From Hemileia vastatrix (lineage: Eukaryota > Basidiomycota > Pucciniomycetes > Pucciniales > Zaghouaniaceae): a stretch of DNA of 64,000 nt. A program made the position numbers and the translations under genes. Positions within the stretch are counted from its first letter, which is position 1; every line of letters starts with the position of its first letter. Positions 45,762 through 55,849 of this stretch are shown here, in pieces. The notes beneath the pieces were generated by a model. It was given only the letters and a program-made list of their open reading frames with translations, was not told the origin of the DNA and did not search any database. The stretch spans positions 19,173,185 to 19,237,184 of the forward strand of contig JASXTE010000004.1 in the NCBI GenBank assembly GCA_030280995.1, given 5' to 3'.

Positions 45762-48700
45762 TTAATTTTTACTTACTAGTGTCTGAAGTCCATCAGCAGT
45801 GATAACATTGTACTTTATTCCAAACATTGCCCTTTGGTGCTGTAAAGTGGCGGCATGTCCAATAATTGAATCTTGATTTATCAAAATTTGTGTTGCTTTT
45901 TCTACTCTTACTAAAAGGCAATGCACTTGTGGAAATGCCTCATAGGGATCCTTTTTTGTATCTTCTGGTATAAGCTCTTTAAATGGACTAACAATTAGAT
46001 AGACTTTTTCATTATCCTCCTTTCAACTAAAAAGCTGATCAATATGCCCAAACTGACTATCTTTTCCAAAGTAGAATTCAATGGTAGAATTCCCAGGATT
46101 CTGGTCATGAGTTGTATGACGCTTTCCATGGACCACTATGCTTTCTATATTTTCAACTACCCTGTCTCCTACCTTCTCTGATGGCAACAAAGCCCGTTTA
46201 GATGTCTCTTTTCTTAAGCGTGCCCTTACCCATTTTGTAAATAGTGCCTCAGTTAAATGGAAATGTCTTTTTTTGTATTGTACTCAATTTTTTTTAATAT
46301 TAGATCCATACTGAGCATCATCTTCAGCTTCACCTAGTTCCAATACCCTAGACTTCCGATGCCAGTGCTTGAGCATGGTCCGTGGTACTTCTTCTATGTT
46401 CAATAAAAATAAATTAGCTCATTTGCATTTTTAAGCAACCAATTACCAAACTAAATACCTGGATGATGATTGTTTGGAATTTCCGATAATATACCATTAA
46501 CTCTTTCAGCAGCCCAAGTAGCCATACCTACTGGTGGACCAAAACGTTTAATGATTTCTGGAAAATGTTGAGTGAAATGAAGTTTTGGCTTAAAGCTGAT
46601 AATTTTCCAACCTTCTTCCAAGCAGTTACGATACTCCAATAGCAGTTGTTTTAATTCATCAACTTCATCCGAAGACACATTTTTTAAAGTCAAAAAGTTG
46701 GTAATTAAACTTAAAGTGGTGAGTGATTTGAGAAGATAATATTCTCTAGGTTTGTGGTCTGATGTCAGAAATGTCTTGGCTTGATTAAATTTTTCTACCC
46801 AAAGGGGGATAAGTGAAAAAGGAAAGTAAACAGTATAAAGTACATGCCACTACGCAGCTTTGAGGGAACCTGACTTTTTAGATCCTACTTTTTTTGGCAC
46901 TCGTGAAATCCAGGAAGGTTTTTTTGTTTGCTCTATTACATTCCACACTGCCTCTAGCTCAGTGGCTGACAATCATGGATTCCTAGTTCTTTCACTTTCT
47001 TTCTCTTTGCCCTTCTTTTTATCTTCCTTACTTCTAATATTCTCAACAGATGAATTATATCTATCACTTTCGGATATACTGATACTTTTTTGCCTTAAGT
47101 TATAGGTTGAATTTCAACTTCCACTTTGAGAAGCATGTTTGGAGCCAAACTCTAAGGTTTGAAAGTGATGTTCAGAATTTGATGACTTTGTCCAGCTGTT
47201 TGATCCTTCCGATTCAGCTCCTCCACTATCCATTCTAAGATATTTTTGTGACCGTCTCATTGTACTTGTATATCGTAGTCTTTTTTGCCATCCCACTGGT
47301 TCAATATTATCGACATCAGTGCTGATTAAGCTGCTTCTACGTCTTTTACATTTCTTATTTGGAAATTTATCAGAACGTGCATCATCATCTTCTCTTCTTA
47401 CATGCCAATTTGTTTCCTTTGTCAGCTTTTATTCTATGTCGATTGCGGCATTTTGTATTAGATAAAAAGTTAGACTGTGATCTTTAAGATTTCCAAGCAT
47501 GTGTGAATGCATAAAGTCAATTGAGCAATATTACGTAGGTTGCCAATATACAAGGTTATTTAGCTCGCTCCATTGAGCCCCATGACTCCTAAAAATAGAT
47601 ACCCGCTCCCAATGTGACTGGCACTTTTTCCACTTCTCTGCCCAGTGCATATGATTCTCATGATTACATAAGGAAAACTTTTCAACTTGATGCTCACCGA
47701 TTTTATCTTTTGAAATATGACAGACAGAGCAGAACTTAGTGGCTGAGTGACTTGCAAAACCAGCAATCTTTTGCATCGCTAGAATGTCTCCTATTAAAGA
47801 GTATAATGCAGCCCTTATTTTTTGGCCCTGTGGATAGTGAGGTGTTTTTTAAATAAATATGCCATCCCATAGAGTCTTTAGTTCATCAACAAGAGGCTTC
47901 AGAAGATGATTTATTTGTTCACTTGTTGGCTCAGTTGGACCAGGAATAATAGCATACAAAAATAGATTTTTGGTTTTGTATCAATCTTCTGTAGGCAAGT
48001 TCATACACACCAACAAGATATTACCCACAGATTTCTGATGACCTACAATACAATTGCCACCCGGCCTAAACCAGTCAACATATAAACTAAAAATTAAATT
48101 ACCTAGTGTTTTTGTATATCCATTGACACTTCTATTTTGAGTCGTAGAAATATCTAGAAAATTTTTCCATACAAAACCATCATATACATCTTTCATGACA
48201 TCCCTTTCCATGTTTTCTAGAAAATCATTTTTTTTCTCAATCAGCTTCTTGAATTTGATTAGTTTAAACTTTCCTGAAAGCCATTCAACCAAACTGTTGT
48301 GATGAAATGTTTTACAAGGATGGTAGATTGCTTCTTCTTGTTTGTACTTAGCCAAATACAAATTTTCATCACAATTGACAGTTTCTTCTCTCTGTTCTAA
48401 ATCTTTCAAATAGCGCTTTGAGGATGAATAAAAAGGTTGAGTACAAGATAAGATCAAAGGTTGGTGTTTGGGGATATACTCATAAAGAGCAAAGCACTTA
48501 GCACAGCATGTCTTGGTGACAAATAATGGATTGAGTTGCAATTGACTAAAAACTGTCTCTATAGAAAGGGGAATCAGGCTGATGATTCTGCTAGCATCTA
48601 GTTTGCCTATGTCACTAAGAAGTTTGAGTTTGTTGACTTCATCATGCAAAAATTTAGCACAACCTTCTTTACTTAAATGATGGATAAGAGAAAGTTTTGC

Positions 48701-49071
48701 TGCTTGCCACATTATCTTTTGGCTATAAGGCTCTTCCAAATTCAAATTGTTTGACCGTGGTAGAGATTGAATTGTTTCCAAAACAGGCTGCCCCTAAGCA
48801 AAGAAAAAAATAGAGATTAATTGAAACATAATTTCTCTTTATTTACCAAATATTAATGTCTTACAATATCTGGGATGTTGGATCCTAAGTTAGGTGAAGG
48901 GCTGGATGTACCAACCATCTGTGCTTTGCGATTTCTTTCCTCTTTATGTTTGGAGTATGACTGAGATGTTTTGAAAGCTACACCAACTTCAAAGCTTCCC
49001 AATGAGTTCTGATGCTTTCTTGATGAACATCCAAGCTCTTCACATTTAAAAATGCAAAAAAATGGTGGCAT
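45762..49071 (-). pseudogene. Tnp2-type (CACTA/EnSpm) transposase
   Basis: The start MPPFFCIFKCEELGCSSRKH at 49071 is followed by a GTAAGA...GCTTAG intron (about 48809-48867). Block 47981-48805 contains CCAKCFALYEYIP, then GNLIFSLYVDWFRPGG with a likely catalytic Asp, and VGHQKSVGNI. Block 47531-47776 has GFASHSATKFCSVCHISKDK with paired cysteines, then a HWxxKW helix. A DFMHSHMLGNLKDH motif follows near 47500. Later come FKPKLHFTQHFPEIIKRFGP and WAAERVNGILSE (46451-46693), a GT-AG intron at about 46393-46458 and a C-terminal block to about 45762. This is the layout of basidiomycete Tnp2 proteins. Several stops (47978, about 47528, about 46860) suggest an inactive copy. Confidence 0.82.
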
Positions 49072-50145
49072 TTTAAGACTTCTGGATATAAGAAATATGT
49101 TACTGGATGGTAGCAATTGAACAAACTATTTAATTATTGTGAAGCACTTACTAAAATAAGCTAATTTTTACGTCTCAAGAAGTTTATCAAAAAGTTGGTT
49201 ACCATGGATTTCTTTGAATGTTTGTTTCATGCAGATCAACCATGCATTAAGTAGGTATCCATACTGTGCATCAGCAAAATGTTTCAGACTTGCTAAATTT
49301 TACAATGTTGCATACATGTTTATCAAACAGCTTATTTTTCACAAAGCATAATACTATAAGAGAATACTAATTGATCGAATTTTTAAATATAGGAGAAACT
49401 ATGATATAACTTAAATCAAAATAATACCATTTAATTTATAATAATAAAGTTATTTAAGTGTTGCCATTTTTTTTTCTGCAATCACCTGCATTAATAAAAT
49501 TCTGCCAAGTAACAGAAAGGTTTTCACTAATAATCACTACAAGATATATCAAAATTTATAATATTTATTTTTCACAATATATAATTACAATCTGAAAAAT
49601 AAATATTTTTTCAACAAAATATATTATTTTAAAATTTTCAAATCTAAGAGGTCATCAAAGTAAAGCTTCCAGAATCCATAAAACAGAATTTTTACATTAA
49701 TTTGCTTATTCCAAACTCTGAAAAATTGGTATGGTTTCCAAGTAATCTTGGTAAATAAAATATATACATACTAATAAGGTGTTAATATAAATTTTTAAAA
49801 TATGTTTGTCAGCACAATCAAAAAGCTCAAATAAGGTCATTATTTGCATTAAAATATTATCAAAATTATTTGGAAAATCTAAATGATTCTGCATTATCTT
49901 TTTACCCGTTTATCATGCAATAATTTTCTATTACAGCTGAGTTATTTCCTTTTGAATTAATTATGAACATACATAGATATCCATATTTTATAGAGAAAGA
50001 TATTCATGAGAAAGCTCATCTGTCCATCCACTCAACTCTTCATTATTAACTATTTTCAAAATAAAAAATTTATTATAGTAGTGTTTTTGTTGCCATATCC
50101 TTTCAAAATTTTATATTTTTGTTCATTTTGCTTTTCATAACGTAT
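49072..50145. other. Divergent intergenic region between transposase and unknown gene
   Basis: About 1.1 kb, AT-rich, separating the transposase start (leftward) from the unknown gene (rightward). It would hold both promoters. No specific element identified. Confidence 0.4.
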
Positions 50146-51529
50146 ATGATGAGCTCTAGTTGTTCTTATCCTCCTCAGGGAAAAATACCTACTAATACCC
50201 GTGTACTAAATAAAAGATTCAATGAGATAATCCCTTGATTAACTTCTCATTTTTGCAGGTCTATTTACAATTTCTGTTGTGTGCTTTTGAATATTTCACC
50301 ACAGTCTAATGAATGGAAGCTGAACCCCACCGAAGAAAAACTACATAGGTTTTCATTGTTCAATATAAGCTCTCTCAACATTGATATTAATTTTCCATAT
50401 CCTGAACAAAATTACCGTGTTTCTGAACAAATCCCTGCTATATTCCACAATGATTTTATCCACTTTCTTCTTCAATGCAACTTTCTTGGAAAAACGTTTG
50501 CTTGGAATCTTGATTGGTTTCACAAGTGGAATCAAGTTTTGTCAAAAATTATCATTAAGCACTGGGATACGGCTTTGGAAAATAATTATTTGGTTTCTTA
50601 TTCATTGGACTCTACTCATATTTCTTACCTAAATCAAATGGGTGTTCTTCACCGCTGGTTTATAGGTTATGCTGATAAATTACGACTCGGAAAAGATTCT
50701 GATAGTTTCCGTGAAATAGTTAAAATAAGAAAGTATAAATATAAAATAAAAAAGAAATTAAGAACTAATATTTTTATCTTTTTTTTTACACAAGCTTATA
50801 TAAATTTGACAATCTTTTTCAGAATTCTTTTAACTGAACTCACCGCGCAATACGGGGGGCGGACTTGTTAGCAAGTCCGCAACCTTGGACTCAAATTCAC
50901 CACAGATTGAACACACATTGAGCTATTGACAAAGGAACCATACAATCAGGGATGAACACCACTCAGCAGAACAGTTTTTGTGGGTCTTCAAGTAGAGTTC
51001 AGTATGAGTTCAGTATGAGTTCAGTCTGAGTTCCATCTGAGTTCTGTCTGAGTTCAGGTTGGTGACTTGCTAGCAAGTCCACCCCCTATATTGCGTAGTG
51101 ACTCACCTTTTTAAACACCTTACAAGTGGTGAAACCTATGAGAATCTTTTCAAAAACGTCAAATGTTGCTCAGACACTGAAATCGATGATGAAGGTTCTT
51201 TTAAGCAGATTTTATTGCCATGGAGATCTGAAGAATTCTCAAGACTTGCACGAAATCTTGACCAGAAACACATTCAAATCCGAGAATCTTCCTCTTATTC
51301 AGGAGAAATACTCAAGAACTTGGCATTATATGATAGATTAAATTTGGTATCCTCAATCGAGACTCACTTTAATTCTTTTCCAGTCCCCAGGGGTTTGCCA
51401 AGTGACTGCTATTCTTCATTATATCTCGCTTCTCTTAATCCTAAACAATTAAGACTTCTTAATTGTCAAGCCCCGATGAACATTTCCTACATACTTGAAC
51501 AAATTTCAAATTCTAATGTGAGTTATTGA
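50146..51529 (+). CDS. Unrecognised cargo gene, interrupted by a miniature CACTA element
   Basis: A likely first exon starts MMSSSCSYPPQGKIPTNT at 50146. A long exon follows (about 50308-50720) with SNEWKLNPTEEKLHRF, FHNDFIHFLLQCNFLGKTFA and HRWFIGYADKLRL. The last block (51104-51529) has HLFKHLTSGETYENLFKNV and YSSLYLASLNPKQLRLL. Introns near 50200-50307 and 50720-50822 (TTTTTCAG acceptor) are inferred. The miniature element (50841-51100) sits just after the second acceptor; a TGA before it (CGA expected) may be a further lesion. No family recognised. It is convergent with the SNF2 gene, their frames overlapping by about 17 bases. Confidence 0.5.
50841..51100 (+). mobile_element. Miniature CACTA-type element, 260 bases
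   Basis: Ends CACCGCGCAATACGGGGGG and the inverse of CACTACGCAATATAGGGGG. ACT duplications at 50838-50840 and 51101-51103. Embedded GGACTTG(T/C)TAGCAAGTCC palindromes and GAGTTCAGTATGAGTTCAGT subterminal repeats. Inserted in the unrecognised cargo gene. Confidence 0.93.
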
Positions 51530-53940
51530 TGAATTCCCTAATCAATAATCTAGCAGACTCATATTCCTCGTTTCCAATGTTTGGGACACTTAAACTTAAA
51601 AAATTAGAACAGATAAATATTTTTAGCAATGATGCAACTTTATATAAAGAAAATTTCGCATACATTGATAGCTCAATTATTTTTCTTTGTATCTTATAAA
51701 TGCTGAATTCAATACTTCTGCTTACAAAATACTTGAGTACATGAACTTCATTTTGTTGGCCCATTCTATACTGATGATAAACTGCTTGCTGTTCAACTGC
51801 TGGATTCCAATTAGGCTCCTGTTTCAATATTTTAAACAAATTATCTTTTCAACCTTTTCTATTTCAATATAAGACTCTTTGACTTACCATTATATATACA
51901 TTTCGTGCACACCTCAAGTCTATTCCAACTCCTGCAGCCTTTATTTTACCAAGCAAAACTTGACATCATTCATCATTTTTGAATTTGTCCAGATTTTCAT
52001 CCCTTTTTTTCATGCTCAACTTTCCTACAAGCTCTGTGTAGCTAATTCCATGGTCATCTAAAGCCTTTTTTATACTGTTTCAATGGATAGAATATTGAAA
52101 TTTTGTTTAAGCTAAAAATAAGTTATTGAGATAATTAATAGAATTCCTTACATTTCCAAAAAGTCCGCATATTCTGAAAATATAACAGCCTTGGGACAAA
52201 TTATCCCCCGTTCTCCCCTTTAGAAAATTTCTAAATGACTGATTAGATGTATAATCTTTGCTGAATGTTTCCATGTGAAAGGAAATGTTGGGGTTGATAT
52301 GGGTTTTCATAGGCAGGGTGGTTACAAAATTGCTGTAAAATTGACAGTTCTCGGAGAAACTCAGCTGAGTCCAAAGGGAGGTTGGTGTTTTGAGAAGGCC
52401 TATAATACTCAGAAAAATGTTCTTGAAGCTTTGTAAGTTTTGAGTGCCAAGGTTTTGATAATTCTACAGATATTCCTTACTCAATTTTTTGAGGAAGTGA
52501 TAAGATTGCTTCTTTTGTCCTCCACAGGCATATGACATTCATGGGAGTATTTATCAATTTTATTGAGCTATAGCTTCCTCTGTTTAAGCCATTCATAAGA
52601 AAATTAATCCACAACCAGTTTTCTTGCCATCTTTCAATTCTGAGGAATGATATAAGGCTTTGAAGATCAGTTGTCCGGTTCTGAAGTGGTGTCCCTGTCA
52701 AGCATAGTCAATACTCAACCTCCAAGGCCAATATATTCTTATTCTTCTGTGACTTGGGATTCTTGATTAATCTTTTAAATTATTTTAAAAATTTCATCAG
52801 CTTTTATAATATTATGTTCAAAATTATTAGTAATTCAAATGAATGCTTACTGAGCCTCAACTAAAGCTATTCTGTACCAAATGAGTTTATGAGTTACTGG
52901 CGGAATAGGTTGAGGAGTTTTCTTTGAAGAAGATGGACTTGCTGTCTCATAGGTAGTCAAAACAACTAGTTGGTTCTGAAGCTCCTCAAAATTAATTTTC
53001 TTTGAATCCTTCCCATAAAGAACCTTGAAAGGTAGTGCATTGTCTTCAAAGTGAATTCTTATTTCATTGACCCAGTTTGATAATGTTGCAAGTGGGCAAA
53101 TAATGAGAGTTGCTGATGTCCTATATTTCTCTTGTCCACCACCCAAGAGTTGGAATCGTCTGGCTTCACTTTGAGTTGCAGTAATTAGGCCAAGAGTTGA
53201 GAGGGTCTTTCCCAAGCCCATATCATCAGCTAGAATTGAACCAATTCCTGCAGAGGATAACTTTTCTTCAAGAAATTGTTCATAATAATTATTAAAACCC
53301 ACTCTCATCCAGCTGTTGTCTGCATGCCTCCACAGGTTTTCTAACTTTTGGATAAGTTATTTTCATTGTCTATCATAAAATTGATAGCTTGAATCTGATG
53401 CGTTTTCAGAGTTGTTTTCATACCACATATAGATAGATTTGCCATTTGATTATCCCTTGTCCCAGAAATTTCAGAAGTTGTGTGAATACAAGAATGAGAA
53501 ATATTGAAGAAGACAGTTTGATTGTAGTGTGGAATCGGTGTCAAATCAATTTGAGCATTTAGAAATACTTTATTAGCCCGACTAATAAAATCAGTCAAAC
53601 AAAAAAGGAGGCCACAAATTCTATACTGCCTGTTTAATAGTAGAACCAAGTAAGAGCAAAAATAATAAGGTATTTGGGGATTTAAAGCCCTTTCCTCAGT
53701 TAAAATTTGAGATCCAGATCCAATTTCTCCAAGTAGTTGTCTAATTTGGCTTCTCTGTTTGTTAGAAAGATCACCAATAGGTTTTGCTTCTCCTTCTTTG
53801 AATAATCCAAAAACATGAACTAAAGATCTTCCTTGTTGCATAATAACTGGAGTGGATACTTCATCAAATACAGATCTTTCTTTTAGAAAAATAGGTTTAA
53901 AATTTAAAGAGAATTGTCCAATGCATCTTAAATTTGACAT
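51513..53940 (-). pseudogene. SNF2-family DNA helicase/translocase
   Basis: Remodels chromatin or moves along DNA using ATP. The start MSNLRCIGQFSLNFKPIFLK at 53940 opens an N-terminal region. Motif I is ILADDMGLGKTLSTLGLI, Ia LIICPLATLSNWVNEI. Motif II reads LVEA(H) across an intron, where DEAH is usual (Asp to Val). Motif III is CLTGTPLQNRTTDLQSL. In the C-terminal lobe GKIKAAGVGIDLRCARNVY (about 51900-51970) and PAVEQQAVYHQYRMGQ are motifs V and VI, with His replacing the usual Arg. Frame breaks lie near 53340, 52725 (TGA), 52480 and 51955. The layout resembles RAD5/RAD16-like SNF2 proteins. Exons are split over five blocks; the copy is almost certainly dead. Confidence 0.82.
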
Positions 53941-54780
53941 TTTAATTAAATGAAATTTATGGTGATGGTGGTAGTTTAAAGAAAGAGAGGGTGAGAGCAA
54001 AGTTTTGAAAGAGAATAAAGTAGAGAATATATATAATATTGGATGAATATTCAAAATTGAATTTTTCATGTATGTTAATAATTAATGTTGACTCACATTT
54101 TAATAATAACTAAATACAGATAAATAATTAAAAAAAGTGCATTATTTTAGAGCCTAAGTTTTGTGCCAATATATTAGAATTAGTTTCTTTAATAGTGTAA
54201 ATTTTTTAAAAAATAAATTACTATTTTTTCCCCTTATAAAAAATTTATATATTTTTTCTCCTACATCAAATTTTTTGAACATTGTCTTATACTTTTTTAT
54301 TCCAAGGAACAATGGGAAATTTCTATTGATAAGGGCTCAATATCAACTTTTGTCTAGAAAATTTAAAATTATGTGCAAATATTTTTACAGAGTTATATTT
54401 TTATTAATAAAATTTTTAAAAAGGACTTAAATAGTATTCTTTTTTATATATTTGCCAAAATAAAATTGATAATTGAAATAATATTCCAGACCTAGTATAC
54501 TATGTGCCATTTAAGATATTTCTACTAATATCAAACCTGACCTCCCAACATTAAATGGATCTATATATAAAATTGAATATTATAGTATGTTAAGTGTTGT
54601 GTCTCAACCATTGCTCAAATTTGTTCCAACTGATGCTCAACTTAAATCCAAAGCTCTGCTCAAGAAGGGATAAATCGAGGCTCAATTTAGGGCCAACTTT
54701 TTTTTCAAAATTTTTTCATATAATTTAAAAACAGTTTCCTAATTCTTTCAAAACATTTCCCCAAAAATTTCCCAACCTCT
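53941..54780. other. Right subterminal region of the giant transposon
   Basis: AT-rich and non-coding. At 54606-54690 the word TGCTCAA or GGCTCAA recurs about five times at 15-30 base spacing, like the subterminal binding sites of CACTA elements. Confidence 0.55.
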
Positions 54781-54795
54781 TCCTGAAAGTTTCAA

Positions 54796-54839
54796 AAAGA
54801 GCGAACTGCTAGCAGTTCACCCCCTGATTTCCCGTGGTG
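54796..54839 (-). repeat. Right terminal inverted repeat of the giant transposon
   Basis: Inverse of CACCACGGGAAATCAGGGGG then TGAACTGCTAGCAGTTC, whose GAACTGCTAGCAGTTC is a perfect palindrome. Pairs with 30160-30203. Confidence 0.88.
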
Positions 54840-55084
54840 GATATTACACAATATTTTGGAGTAGTTTCAAACTTTTCAAGAATGTTCATTTTTAATAACA
54901 TCTTAATATTTTCCTCAATGTCTTTCCTCTTCATTGGTGAAGCAGGGTATGGTTTCTTTTTAAGACTAGCAGGAATATTATCCATATCACAGGTTAAACT
55001 AATTTTCATCTCATAATCTTTTACAAGGCCAAGTTCATTTGTACCATGTGCAAAAGCCATTGGAAATGCATTAATTAAGTCCAA
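54840..55084 (-). pseudogene. Gypsy B reverse transcriptase, upstream fragment
   Basis: Contains LVKDYEMKISLTCDMDNIPA, KKPYPASPMKRKDIEENIKM and LEKFETTPKYCVIS, the linker that leads into the polymerase fingers. It is cut at the GAT duplication of the giant transposon and continues at 30159. Confidence 0.85.
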
Positions 55085-55177
55085 AATATTTGTTTTCTCA
55101 GCTTCACTTATCTGAGTGCCAAATGATGCTTTTGAAATTTATGTTTCAAGAAGTTCCATCTCATTGGATTCACTTCC

Positions 55178-55738
55178 TTAACAGGGAATATTTATCACTG
55201 ACTCAATGTGTAAGAGTATTTTAAAAGAATTTATTTTAAATTTTCTTTTACCATTCATGCCAATTGTAAAATTGTTATTAGCAGGGTCTAATTTCACACC
55301 AAACTTAGTCATAATATCATTTCCAATGATAAAACAGTTACTACAGTTAGTATTATCCATTACTAAAAAGTCACAAGTTACTCTTACATAGCCATGTTGA
55401 TGTTTAAAGAAAACAGCAGCTTTGTATCTACCAATGGGGTGTAATACTGATCCAAAACCTCTCCAATTTTTACTTTGAAGGGGTTCAAGCTTTGACTTAT
55501 ATTCAATATCAATTTTCTGTAATGTATTTGTAGAAACAACAGAACCAGCAGTTCCTGTGTCCAATAATATATTAACATTTTCACCAGAAATGACAGCTGG
55601 AACCGTGATAGGTGTCATCCTTAAGTTGTCAGCTTGTATATCTTTGATGATTTCAGCATCCTCCAAATTCATTAAAGATTCATTTGAGTCCATATTTAAT
55701 ATTGGGTTTTCAAAGATGGAAAAATCATCTTCCAACAT
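55178..55738 (-). CDS. Gypsy B aspartic protease
   Basis: An open block of 187 codons with VNILLDTGTAGSVVSTNTL (Asp-Thr-Gly active site) and CFIIGNDIMTKFGVKLD (IIG block), the standard retroelement protease pair. N-terminal residues are acidic (MLEDDFSIFENPIL). It would release the Gag and Pol proteins. It stops just before the reverse transcriptase linker. Confidence 0.85.
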   Translation of the reverse strand: MLEDDFSIFENPILNMDSNESLMNLEDAEIIKDIQADNLRMTPITVPAVISGENVNILLDTGTAGSVVSTNTLQKIDIEYKSKLEPLQSKNWRGFGSVLHPIGRYKAAVFFKHQHGYVRVTCDFLVMDNTNCSNCFIIGNDIMTKFGVKLDPANNNFTIGMNGKRKFKINSFKILLHIESVINIPC

Positions 55739-55849
55739 ACAGATTTCATTTTCATCACTATATGAGATATTACTGTCATAATCACTTGAATATTTACTTT
55801 TTTCTGTTTCAATTTCAGATTCATGTTGATTTTCAACAATATTTATGTT

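Larger units (their letters stand above)
30160..54839. mobile_element. Giant CACTA-type (Tnp2) transposon, ~24.7 kb, with TET/JBP and SNF2 cargo
   Basis: The left end is CACCATGGGAAATCTAGGGG. The inverted right end is CACCACGGGAAATCAGGGGG. Each is followed by a TGAA...GCTAGCA palindrome core. A perfect 3-base duplication GAT flanks it (30157-30159, 54840-54842). Excision restores the interrupted gypsy reverse transcriptase frame, strong proof of one unit. Contents: oxygenase (38051-39366, +), TnpA-position gene (42805-45284, -), Tnp2 transposase (45762-49071, -), unknown gene (50146-51529, +), SNF2 helicase (51513-53940, -), two palindrome arrays, a nested 3.5 kb element, a solo long terminal repeat and one miniature CACTA element. 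Confidence 0.88.
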
